Virus record (IMG/VR): IMGVR_UViG_3300045125_000085
Location: 1-64,000 of that record
Direction: 5' to 3' (one strand)
From: a virus
Length of the DNA stretch: 64,000 nucleotides
A model generated the notes under the pieces. The model saw only the letters and a program-made list of their open reading frames with translations. It was not told the DNA's origin and did not search any database. Below, in pieces: positions 38,886-46,607 of the stretch. How positions within the stretch are numbered: the stretch's first letter is position 1; each line of letters opens with the position of its first letter. The position numbers and the translations under genes are program-made.

Positions 38886-40112
38886 ATGGCTGGGTTAAAA
38901 GAGGTATTTGATCCTATCTTTGCTAAAGTGAAGTTTAATAGGAGCTTGAGTCATCAGCAGTATTTGTTTCATACTAGCTTTATGAATAAGAATGAGGAGC
39001 ACTTATTGTTTTTGAGTGGGAAGTTGACGGGAGTGCACTTTATTCGGTTTACGCCTAAGGAGTTTGATATCTTTTATAACGATATGCTGGATATCGATGT
39101 AGGTGTGATAAAAGCTGCGGTGAGTACTGTGGAGGCTATCGATCCTCGGTGGGTGGTAGCGAGTGATAGTTTTAATTTAGTCTGTATGTACATGGTGCAT
39201 AGGTGGCTGACTACTCCGGCTTTAGATAATAAAGCTAGGGAGCAGGCAGCTATTAGTGCAGCTTTGATCTTTTTTTATAGATCTGCTGCGGCTATGTTAA
39301 ATGAGTGGTTTAGATATCCGGTCGATGTAGCTTTGGCTGAGGCTACTTATGCTAATTTGAGTAATCGTTATTTGATACGGAAGTTAGAGAGTTGGCAGGA
39401 GGTGCTGATGTATCGAGCTGTGGAGCTGGTGAAGGGCGATAGTGTGCATAGGCGTACCTTTGAGACGTTTAATGACGATTACGCTGTGGTGCAGCTCGTG
39501 AACGATGCTAGAGGGCGTATGGCGGATATCATCAAGAACATCTATGCGGAGATGATGCGTACTCATCAGCGAGGAGAGCGATTACAGACTAGTAAAGATA
39601 CTACGTTGAACATGGATGGAGCTGAAATTTTAAAGGATAAAGTACATGGTCTGACGGATTATACGCAGTACGTGCTGGGGATAATGCATGATGAGGCTAG
39701 TTTCATCAAGAGTGAGTTGATCGATATAGTGAGTAAGATCATGAGCACTATGCAGGTGAGGGGATTTAAGACTAGTCTGGAATGGATGAGTGAGTACTGT
39801 GGGCATCAGCAGTATGGCGTGATCGAGGAGTTTATTAAGTTAGTGTTGATACATAGCTATCATTACTTCTTGACGCATGATAGTGCGGTGATGAATAGTC
39901 GGGATATATCTGGATTGCTAGGACGGTTGAAGAACATTTATGTCAGTAGTCGCAGTAGTGATGCTGATTTGATGAAGCTGAGAGAGCTAGGGAGTGAGAT
40001 AGTAGGTCATGCTACAGGTAAGACTAATGAGCAGACTATGGCGGCTATACGTACTGGATTGATGTTATACATCGTAGTACGGGCTTATACTAAACATCAT
40101 TACAGTGGGTAA
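38886..40112 (+). CDS. Unknown protein, 408 residues, intact
   Basis: MAGLKEVFDPIFAKVKFNRS starts one base after the previous stop. All-helical by composition: VHRWLTTPALDNKAREQAAI, RKLESWQEVLMYRAVELV, IIKNIYAEMMRTHQRGERLQ, SELIDIVSKIMSTMQVRGFK, ending AYTKHHYSG. Coding strand rich in G and T, poor in C. The even helical pattern suggests a virion or scaffold protein. The frame has no errors although it is long, which contrasts with the minus-strand neighbours. Confidence 0.6.
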   Translation: MAGLKEVFDPIFAKVKFNRSLSHQQYLFHTSFMNKNEEHLLFLSGKLTGVHFIRFTPKEFDIFYNDMLDIDVGVIKAAVSTVEAIDPRWVVASDSFNLVCMYMVHRWLTTPALDNKAREQAAISAALIFFYRSAAAMLNEWFRYPVDVALAEATYANLSNRYLIRKLESWQEVLMYRAVELVKGDSVHRRTFETFNDDYAVVQLVNDARGRMADIIKNIYAEMMRTHQRGERLQTSKDTTLNMDGAEILKDKVHGLTDYTQYVLGIMHDEASFIKSELIDIVSKIMSTMQVRGFKTSLEWMSEYCGHQQYGVIEEFIKLVLIHSYHYFLTHDSAVMNSRDISGLLGRLKNIYVSSRSSDADLMKLRELGSEIVGHATGKTNEQTMAAIRTGLMLYIVVRAYTKHHYSG

Positions 40113-40115
40113 GAG

Positions 40116-40550
40116 ATGAAGACGGCGATAGAGTTGAGTGAGTTGAATTATGAGTCTTGGTGTGGTACTAGATGGTTATGCTTGAAAGAGTGTAAGAGCT
40201 TGAGTACGGAGCGGTTGTTGTGGTTGTTGGGATTGATGAAGGATGGCGATGTGGAGATCGTGATACCTAGTCATTGCGTATGGGGTACACAGATAGAGAT
40301 AAGACGATGGTTAAGGAGAGAATACTACCTGATGGCTAAGCGGCATAGCGTAGTAGAATTAGTACATTTACACCATACTACCGAGACTGCTATGGGGGAT
40401 GGGATACCTGTGCTGATGGGAGAGACTCATGATGAGTGGGATGAGGTGCTGATGGCGTGGGCGAGTCATATCGCTCGTAAGGTGAAGTTTATAATCATGG
40501 TGAGGCGTGTATGTCGAGAGTCTACCGGATGCGAGTGCCAGATAGGGTGA
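40116..40550 (+). CDS. Unknown protein, 144 residues
   Basis: MKTAIELSELNYESWCGTRW starts three bases after the previous stop (TAAGAGATG). It includes CLKECKSLSTERLLWLLGLM and IEIRRWLRREYYLMAKRHSV, ending CRESTGCECQIG; six Cys in total. Coding strand G/T-rich. Overlaps the next gene by 40 bases, so either its end or the next start may be wrong. Not recognised. Confidence 0.5.
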   Translation: MKTAIELSELNYESWCGTRWLCLKECKSLSTERLLWLLGLMKDGDVEIVIPSHCVWGTQIEIRRWLRREYYLMAKRHSVVELVHLHHTTETAMGDGIPVLMGETHDEWDEVLMAWASHIARKVKFIIMVRRVCRESTGCECQIG

Positions 40551-41233
40551 TACCTCTTGTAGATGAGGTAGAGGTCGCATTAGAGGCCGATCAGTACGGG
40601 TTAAAGGATAATTACCTCTACCACTACAGCTTAGAGAAATACGAGTGTCTATTGACCTTAGAGGAGCAATGGAATCGAAAGATCAAAGTGCCTACTAAGG
40701 AAGACTTAGATTACAATACACAGCGTAAAGTCTTTCGGTATGATGAATTTCCGTATAGTCAGCACTTGAGTTTTCTATTAGATCCATTACCAGTAGACAT
40801 TATTGCTAAATTTAAAGGTGGTAATAATAAGCTGTATAATGCTAAGTCGTGTTGGGAGTACAAAATAGATATAGCTGCTTTTAAGGATAATATCAACTAC
40901 TACATGCTAGCTGAGAATGATGTAAATAATTTCTTTGCTTATAATCTTTGGTTAGATGTAGAGTTTCCTGGTAAGCACTTTATGTACTTTAAGACTAGAG
41001 ACTTAATTAATAAGCTAGCTGGTAATATCGGCTACGATTACTTGAGTCTTAGGAGTGCAGTGTTTAAATATAAAGGTAGGACACGTGAGGCTTTTAAGGA
41101 GCTGACTGAGAGCGATGAGTTTGAGTGGGTGAAGACGAAAGGCATGTATGCACCGACGGTACCGCATCTAATGGCGTATCCTAAGATCGGTGTGATCGAG
41201 TATGCTGATGTGAAAAAAATAAAGCTACTGTGA
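40511..41233 (+). CDS. Unknown protein, 240 residues
   Basis: ATG 40511 (MSRVYRMRVPDRVIPLVDEV) follows TGAGGCGTGT. The chain has LKDNYLYHYSLEKYECLLTL, SQHLSFLLDPLPVDIIAKFK and NNFFAYNLWLDVEFPGKHFM, ending ADVKKIKLL. Rich in Tyr, Phe and Lys. Codon use returns to the window average here. Last gene of the + operon; followed by a bidirectional hairpin. The LLDPLPVD and DVEFPGKHF segments look like strand-turn-strand parts of a virion protein, but I recognise no family. Confidence 0.6.
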   Translation: MSRVYRMRVPDRVIPLVDEVEVALEADQYGLKDNYLYHYSLEKYECLLTLEEQWNRKIKVPTKEDLDYNTQRKVFRYDEFPYSQHLSFLLDPLPVDIIAKFKGGNNKLYNAKSCWEYKIDIAAFKDNINYYMLAENDVNNFFAYNLWLDVEFPGKHFMYFKTRDLINKLAGNIGYDYLSLRSAVFKYKGRTREAFKELTESDEFEWVKTKGMYAPTVPHLMAYPKIGVIEYADVKKIKLL

Positions 41234-41246
41234 AAAGGAAAGGGAG

Positions 41247-41284
41247 ATATAGCCCTGAGAGCACTAAGGCTCTCAGGGCTATAT
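41247..41284. terminator. 16-bp perfect hairpin between converging genes
   Basis: ATATAGCCCTGAGAGC and its complement around ACTAAG. Part of the stem (GCCCTGAGAGC) is the same as in the hairpin at 1523-1564. Confidence 0.75.
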
Positions 41285-41293
41285 GACGGCTAT

Positions 41294-41674
41294 TCAAACC
41301 ACATGTCTATTTCTGTTACTGGTGTCAGCTACTTCATTATCTTCACCGAGATCTTCTATCTGGCAAGCTAAGATCCAGAAGCTCGTCAGATCCTCAGGTA
41401 GTCTAGGATCGTTAGGTACAGCATAACTGTAGAGATTATTGCTAGTCATCCCTACTGTGAACTGAAAGTCATCAGCGACCTCTATGCAGTCGTGGCTGTC
41501 GATGAGCTTGACGAGCACATCAGGACGAGCCTTGATGTGAGCTTTATGGACGCGCTTAATAGCATCCTCACTGTTACAGATCATCGCCTTTTTGCTTTGG
41601 TTTTGCTTGATGTGATAATCAGCATTAACATTGAAGCTAAGACCCAGAATGATAAAAGCGAATAAAGTGCGCAT
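41294..41674 (-). CDS. Small secreted protein with signal peptide, 126 residues
   Basis: MRTLFAFIILGLSFNVNADY has a basic start, a hydrophobic core and an Asn-Ala-Asp cleavage region, so the product is likely exported to the periplasm. ATG 41674 follows TTAGGAGAAACACAT. The mature part (about 107 residues) carries CNSEDAIKRVHKAHIKARPD and DSHDCIEVADDFQFTVG, with three Cys available for disulphides. No domain recognised. A superinfection or envelope function is possible. It ends close to the hairpin at 41247-41284. Confidence 0.65.
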   Translation of the reverse strand: MRTLFAFIILGLSFNVNADYHIKQNQSKKAMICNSEDAIKRVHKAHIKARPDVLVKLIDSHDCIEVADDFQFTVGMTSNNLYSYAVPNDPRLPEDLTSFWILACQIEDLGEDNEVADTSNRNRHVV

Positions 41675-41779
41675 ATGTGTTTCTCCTAATTAGAGAGTTG
41701 TTGATAAAGGTACTAGACGGCTAGGTCCAAACACAATATATAGGCTTCTATTATCCTATGGATTTAAGCAGTAGAGAAA

Positions 41780-41804
41780 AAAGAGCACCGGTGAGGGTGC
41801 TCTT
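41780..41804 (-). terminator. Terminator of the AcrIII-1 gene
   Basis: AAGAGCACC/GGTGCTCTT around GGTGAG, followed on the minus strand by TTTTTTCTC. Confidence 0.75.
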
Positions 41805-41847
41805 TGAAGGGAGCTTCATGCTCCAGCGAAGGTAACGCTATGAAAAA

Positions 41848-42195
41848 CTATTTACTGGTTGTTACCAGGATGAAGCGGAACTCTGCGCCTTCCGGCAGTA
41901 CTGTGGTGCCCTCAGGAAGACGTGGCCCATTGTACTGGGCCACCAGGAGGATATCGTCATGTTCCAGCTTGATGTTGACCCGATTGCTCGGGATATTTGC
42001 ACCAAGCAGATTGCTCAAGATGACCGCAGTGTCGGGATGACCGACACCGCTAACGAAGCGACCATCTGCGATCTCTGCACCAACGATGCTAGCTGCATCG
42101 CTAGCATCGATGTCGCGGTACGACAGTGTACCGCCATCAAAGCTAGCAGAGATCATGGAGAAGGAAAATGCGTTGGCGATGTAGAACTTGCTCAT
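41848..42195 (-). CDS. acrIII-1: AcrIII-1 family anti-CRISPR ring nuclease (DUF1874)
   Basis: AcrIII-1 enzymes rapidly degrade cyclic tetra-adenylate, the second messenger of type III CRISPR defence. The 115-residue chain starts MSKFYIANAFSFSMI, matching the YLANAFSINML start of the SIRV1 protein, then SGVGHPDTAVILSNLLG with His53 at the place of catalytic His47, then NRVNIKLEHDDILLV and PRLPEG with Arg92 and Glu95 at the places of Arg85 and Glu88 (the SIRV1 residues are recalled). The length fits the family. ATG 42195 has TTGGAGGTAACT upstream; the longer frame from 42207 is less likely. The frame is intact. It is a one-gene unit with an early-type promoter and a leader hairpin. STIV B116/YddF-type relatives share the fold, so activity needs a test. 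Confidence 0.88.
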   Translation of the reverse strand: MSKFYIANAFSFSMISASFDGGTLSYRDIDASDAASIVGAEIADGRFVSGVGHPDTAVILSNLLGANIPSNRVNIKLEHDDILLVAQYNGPRLPEGTTVLPEGAEFRFILVTTSK

Positions 42196-42265
42196 AGTTA
42201 CCTCCAAAGGGTAAAAGCTAAGCTATGTAGATAGAGCATATCCACATAGCTGGAAAGGGTGTAGT

Positions 42266-42288
42266 GATCTCAGCAGTAGGCTAAGATC
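42266..42288 (-). promoter_or_regulatory. Leader hairpin, copy 2
   Basis: Identical over 23 bases to 5487-5509 (9-bp stem, CTACT loop), at the start of the AcrIII-1 transcript, 71 bases before the ATG. Confidence 0.65.
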
Positions 42289-42290
42289 AT

Positions 42291-42315
42291 AAGTAATATG
42301 TATAGCTATATTTCT
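42291..42315 (-). promoter_or_regulatory. Promoter of the AcrIII-1 gene
   Basis: Minus strand GAAAAGAAATATAGCTATA then CATATTACTTATGATC. The ATATTAC core is close to the phiKZ early-promoter motif TATATTAC (recalled). Confidence 0.6.
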
Positions 42316-42344
42316 TTTCAATCCAAGTTTAAAGCTATACGGCA

Positions 42345-42370
42345 TATCGGGCAGAATGATCTGCCCGATA
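42345..42370 (-). terminator. Hairpin after gene 42375-42641
   Basis: TATCGGGCAG/CTGCCCGATA around ATGATC-type loop, four bases after the stop, inside a GGCATA context. Confidence 0.65.
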
Positions 42371-42374
42371 GTAG

Positions 42375-42641
42375 TTAATCACCTGAGTTTTCTTCATCCT
42401 GCTTTTTCAGCTCTGCATCTGTCAGTCGCTTATAGGCAGGTAGAGGTGCTCTGTACAGGAGCGCTATTGCGGTCAAGGTAACCGCCGTGGTAGGAGTAAG
42501 GTCGACCATGCTGTACGTCATGACCCAAAAGTTATGCCCAGGTACATCTCTACCATTGACAGTCTGGATCGCATAAGCATATTCGCTTATTAGCAGCCAG
42601 TACTCTGAAGGTACCTTTATTGCTAGTCTGTCCACAGACAC
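42375..42641 (-). CDS. Unknown small protein, about 88 residues
   Basis: Opens at GTG 42641 (VSVDRLAIKVPSEYWLLISE) or the GTG two codons later, which has AGGTG upstream. It continues YAIQTVNGRDVPGHNFWVMT, a hydrophobic segment TTAVTLTAIALLYRAPLP and a charged end LKKQDEENSGD. The hydrophobic segment could span a membrane. It lies in the same frame as the 42651-42833 ORF, with TGA TAG between, so both could be one gene if the stops are errors. Confidence 0.45.
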   Translation of the reverse strand: MSVDRLAIKVPSEYWLLISEYAYAIQTVNGRDVPGHNFWVMTYSMVDLTPTTAVTLTAIALLYRAPLPAYKRLTDAELKKQDEENSGD

Positions 42642-42650
42642 CTGAATCTA

Positions 42651-42833
42651 TCAGTCGTTTAATACGCTAGTACATCTACCTTTTAGCATAGTAGACGAGT
42701 TGTGATACTGATTGCTCAGTACTACAGACTGTGGTGGTTTTTGTTTCCGTATCGTTACGGCGTCTGAAGCCATAATCAGCATCAGCAGTAGAGTCAATGT
42801 GTGACGAGTAGAAAAGAGTATCATTGCGCGCAT
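42651..42833 (-). CDS. Small protein with N-terminal hydrophobic segment, 60 residues
   Basis: MRAMILFSTRHTLTLLLMLI begins a likely signal peptide or membrane anchor (LLLMLIMASDAV), with AGAGGTACTCTT upstream. The rest, KQKPPQSVVLSNQYHNSS and CTSVLND, is short and polar. With the next ORF it could form one envelope protein. Not recognised. It lies just before the terminase on the opposite strand. Confidence 0.45.
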   Translation of the reverse strand: MRAMILFSTRHTLTLLLMLIMASDAVTIRKQKPPQSVVLSNQYHNSSTMLKGRCTSVLND

Positions 42834-42949
42834 AAGAGTACCTCTAAAAGTAAAATGAGTAAAACGAAAGCTATCTTACCATTACTTCACTTTGTGAAAA
42901 AATATAGAAGACATGCTATAGCCGATTACTAAATCACAGAGAGACTGTT

Positions 42950-45173
42950 ATGACGATACTGTTTTTAAACGACTGGAAAAACTACCCAAACGCTATCGTA
43001 GATACTGAGACGAAGAACTCTAGCTTTATACGGTATAGTGCACTACCCGCGAGATGGGCGTCAAGAACCATGCTTTTCCTTTGCAGCTACATAACCCTAG
43101 CTTACAAGGTATAGATCCATTTAGCCTACAGTTGACGATACAGCAGATGGCTGATATAGCCATAGAGTGTAAACGTAACTTCTTCTACTACGCTAGAGAG
43201 ATCATTCGAGTACCACCACCTTCAGGACCAGGCGTGACGTACCTAGCTGCTAATCGTGGTAATATCGCTTTATTCTGGTTGTTCTTAAACCATGTGACGA
43301 CTATACTCATACAGCCACGACAGACTGGGTAAGTCTGTATCTACAGATGCGCTACAAGTCTATCTACTGAACCTACGCTGTCAAAACACTACGATCAATT
43401 TGCTGACTAAAGATGATGATCTACGTAGCCGTAACTTTGACGCGTATTAAGGATATCTCTAGTGAGCTACCATGGTATCTACAGCTACGCTCTAAGAAAG
43501 ATATCGCTAATACGGAAGAGATCACTATTAAGACTTTGAATAACCGCTATAAAGGACACTCTACCGCATCAGTCACCTAAACAAGCCTTAAACGTAGTGT
43601 AGAGGTCTGACGAGTCCTGTCTTCCACATAGACGAGTTTGCTTTTCTGTACAATATCGAAATCATGCTACCTGCTGCATTAGCAGGTGGTGGTGCTGCTA
43701 GAGACGTAGCAGCTGAGCGAGGTGAGCCGTATGGTACTATCTATACGACGACTGCAGGTAAGAAGAACGATAGAGATGGTAAGTATGCGTATCAGATCAC
43801 TACCTGCTCAGCTGTCTGGAGTGAGAGATTCTTAGACGTAGCGGATCCTACTGACTTTAGAGCATGTGAATACGAAGATCAGCACCTAAAGGCGAGTATC
43901 GTGTCAACTGTACTTTCAGTCATAGACAACTAGGCTATAGTGATCATTGGCTCAAACGTAAGCTAGAAGATACTAATGCTACTGGTGATGATGCTAATCG
44001 TGACTTCTTCAACGTATGGACGTCAGGTACGCAGTCTATGCCCTTACCGACTTACCTCATGGAGCGTATCCATCAGTCACGTCAGTTAGATAATCATGCT
44101 GAGATCACTAGACCATACGGCTACATTACGCGCTGGTATATACCTGAAGCTACTATTAAAACGACTATGCAGGAATACAGTACGCTGATGGGGCTAGATA
44201 CTAGTGACGCCGTAGGTAGAGATGACATAGGTATGGTCATAAGGCATGTAGTCACCGGTGAGATACTCGCTGCTGGTAATTACAATGAGACTAACCTCAT
44301 CACCTTTGCTGAATGGATAGCACTGATGTTAGAGCAGTATCCGAAGATGACATTGATCATAGAGCGTAGATCATCCGGTGCAGCTATCTTAGACTACGTG
44401 ATACTCATGCTAGTCAATAAAGGCATAGATCCATTTAAACGTATCTACAATAAAGCCGTACAGGATGCCGATGAAGTACCGGAACGCTTTAAAGAACTCC
44501 AGCGTCCGTTTCATATACGTCATCAGGAAGTATATGTCAAGTATCGTAAGCTGTTTGGCTTCGCTACCTCAGGTACAGGGACTACGAGTCGTACTGAGCT
44601 CTATACGACGACATTACTAGCAGCTGCTAAGAATACAGGCGATAGAGTCAAAGATCCAGTGCTAGTCGATCAGAATACTAGGACTCACTACCAAGAACGG
44701 TAGGATAGACCATGCCGATGGTGAGCATGACGATGTCTGTATCGCATGGCTGTTGACGTACTGGTTATTGAGCAATGGCAAGCACATGGACTTCTATGGC
44801 ATCAATAGCCGTGAGATCTTAAGAGAGATCAAGCAACAAGATCCTGATCAGAAACCAGAGTATGTCTATCAGCGTAGATTACAACTACAGATACGTCAGC
44901 GTATAGAACAACTCACTGAGCAGATCAAGAATGAGCATGATGAGTATGTGGTGCATAAGCTAGAACGTGAACTAATGGGCTTAGGACATACAGATCGTAC
45001 TGGATGACGGTGAGACCTTTAGTATCGATACTCTGCTGAATGAGCTAAGGCTTACAGAAACAATCTAAGAGTCAGCAGCAGCGCAGCATGGCGTTAGGTA
45101 GACAGAACCCATATGGCGGTGGCACTGGATACTTCATAAGCAGCCTATGCAGCAAGGCAATCGTTACTGGTAA
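42950..45173 (+). CDS. terL: Terminase large subunit, frameshifted
   Basis: The packaging ATPase and nuclease. Joined in order: MTILFLNDWKNYPNAIVDTE, then MGVKNHAFPLQLHNPSLQ, the Walker A TTILIQPRQTGKSVSTDAL (needs one G removed from GGG at 43327-43330), FHIDEFAFLYNIE as Walker B, YTTTAGKK as coupling motif, then the nuclease part with LDTSDAVGRDDIGMVI and TLIIERRSSGAAILDYV, and the C-terminal GQRIEQ-type helix ahead of QPMQQGNRYW at TAA 45171-45173. At least six breaks. About 740 residues. It matches phiKZ gp25 in being upstream of the sheath/tube block. Start 42950 has only a weak site (GAGAG). Confidence 0.85.
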
Positions 45174-45184
45174 AAAAGTAAAGA

Positions 45185-45223
45185 GCATATAGCCAGGAGA
45201 GCATGATGCTCTCCTGGCTATGC
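45185..45223. terminator. Hairpin between terminase and DUF7448 gene
   Basis: AGCCAGGAGAGC/GCTCTCCTGGCT with GCATA and ATGC flanks; T-run on the minus side (CTCTTTACTTTTTT). Confidence 0.7.
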
Positions 45224-45260
45224 TGATTAGTTTAAGATGCTACTCGATCCCTTAGAGTGG

Positions 45261-45708
45261 CTACCTCAAATACTCTTTAGAGTAATAGCCATCCGATCTA
45301 CCACACCACCGGATAGTCACCCCGCCTTTCACAGTGTCGAACTTGTAATAAGCCCCACATTTCATCACCGGCGCTATAACTACAGTCCTCTCCGTCCTCA
45401 CTAGTATAAGTAGCAGAACGCTCTGTAATCTCTCCCTTCGACAGCCTCAGCTACTACCAAGGGTGTGCCTATCAGGTCTTGTAAATCGCCCACGATATCC
45501 TCTATCCAGACTGACTCACAACAGTCTTGAGGATGGTAGAAACGCACGCTCAGAATGTCTGAGGTAGATAGACTCCTCAAACACTGCTAGCATTTCATTC
45601 TTTTCTTCCTCCTCAGTCGGGATAAAGGCTTATGCTCTCTATGGTCAGATCCTACCAATACAGACAGATCGCCCATAGTCCCTTTCAGATCGTTTGAATT
45701 TTAGTCAC
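45261..45708 (-). CDS. DUF7448-like protein, frameshifted
   Basis: The centre, FYHPQDCCESVWIEDIVGDL followed by QDLIGTPLVVAEAVEG, matches the DUF7448 hallmark (YH.QDCCE.V.IEDI.GDL.DLIG.P...AEE), and near the end YYKFDTVKGGVTIRWCGRSD followed by GYYS is its second hallmark (YK..TIKG.VTIRW.G.SNGYYS). Both blocks are in different frames, with more breaks at the N-terminus (FIPTEEEEKNEMLAVFEES). Start taken at GTG 45708 behind AGAGGTGCGG. About 148 residues. The family is small, found in phages and bacteria, with no known function. Ends the operon that begins at 46498. Confidence 0.65.
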
Positions 45709-45720
45709 CCCGCACCTCTT

Positions 45721-46071
45721 TTACTGCTCGATGATAGGGTAATGGTAGCTTGCTTGAAACATCGCTTTATCTTCTAGCAACTGATAGAAAAAGTCTACGT
45801 GCAGTAACATACTCTTCAGGTAAGCTAGTAACGCACGATCCCCATTCGTCAATGCGTAATTACCATCTCGATACGTATCTTCGATGTCGTCGATCTTGCG
45901 AGTGATGTAGCTGCTTAAACTCTTCAGTCGTCAATGGAGTCGGATGCCTAGTACGATACTCAGCTAATAACTGACGAATAAACTCACTACCACGTAAGAG
46001 CCGATATACTTCAGCGATGATATCAGCTGCATCTTTACTTTCTTCTAAAACTGACAAGGGCCTTTATCCAC
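45721..46071 (-). CDS. Unknown small protein, about 116 residues, frameshifted
   Basis: GTG 46071 with GGAGGAGAGCAATC upstream gives VDKGP, then a shift to LSVLEESKDAADIIAEVYRL and LLAEYRTRHPTPLTTEEF, then another near 45900 to YITRKIDDIEDTYRDGNYAL and FFYQLLEDKAMFQASYHYPI, ending IIEQ at TAA. All-helical, acidic. Overlaps the end of the previous gene. No family recognised. Confidence 0.5.
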
Positions 46072-46498
46072 GATTGCTCTCCTCCGACTCACACTGTTAG
46101 CTTCGCGACATTGCTCAGTTTCTTCACACTGCTCTATAGCTAATTGGTAAAACTTCCAGAAGATGTTTTTCAGCATAGGAGTGATTTTAGTCGCTGCCTC
46201 TAAGGTAAACACGATAGTATCCGTGACAGCACCGTTTATTGTTAATGTAACTGTACTCAGTCTCTTGCTCGATATTGACTTTCACTCTCTGCTTAGCTAC
46301 ATAGAAAGCTTCGATATCCACGCGCATGCCGATTGACGATATGCTCGTATATCTCGAATAGATCCACCCACGATAACTTACAGCTATTATTCTCCTGATA
46401 GAACTGCACAGATTTTCACTGGCGTTAACGCTGATGTCGGCTTTACGATCACCAGTGATTTTGATTTGTAAGAAGGTATTGCTTTCGATATTTATCAT
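46049..46498 (-). CDS. Unknown small protein, about 148 residues, frameshifted
   Basis: ATG 46498 (MINIESNTFLQIKITGDRKA) follows GAGAGCATGATC. Pieces: DISVNASENLC, FYVAKQRVKVNIEQE, then in another frame TVTLTINGAVTDTIVFTLEA and MLKNIFWKFYQLAIEQCEET, ending IVDKGPCQF. A beta-rich first part and helical last part. The middle (46290-46400) is uncertain. First gene of a three-gene unit that includes the DUF7448 gene, with a promoter at 46529. Not recognised. Confidence 0.45.
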
Positions 46499-46528
46499 GA
46501 TCATGCTCTCAGTTAAAATAGACTCATA

Positions 46529-46555
46529 TTAAGTATACTTTGCTGTAAAACTTTT
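46529..46555 (-). promoter_or_regulatory. Early-type promoter of the 45.2-46.5 kb unit
   Basis: Minus strand GAAAAGTTTTACAGCAAAGTATACTTAATATGAGTC, a variant of the CATATACTAA-ATGA consensus, 31 bases from the start. Confidence 0.5.
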
Positions 46556-46563
46556 CAAATGGA

Positions 46564-46602
46564 TAGAGCCTCTCGTGCACTAATCGGCACGAGAGGCTCT
46601 AT
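46564..46602 (-). terminator. Terminator of the 46.6-51.9 kb virion operon
   Basis: ATAGAGCCTCTCGTGC/GCACGAGAGGCTCTAT, a perfect 16-bp stem, six bases after the stop at 46608. Confidence 0.75.
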
Positions 46603-46607
46603 GAGGC

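Noticed and set aside
42950-45173. Programmed frameshifting in the terminase and sheath.
   Set aside because: Breaks are too many, at varied sites, and not at slippery heptamers; short-run indels explain them better.
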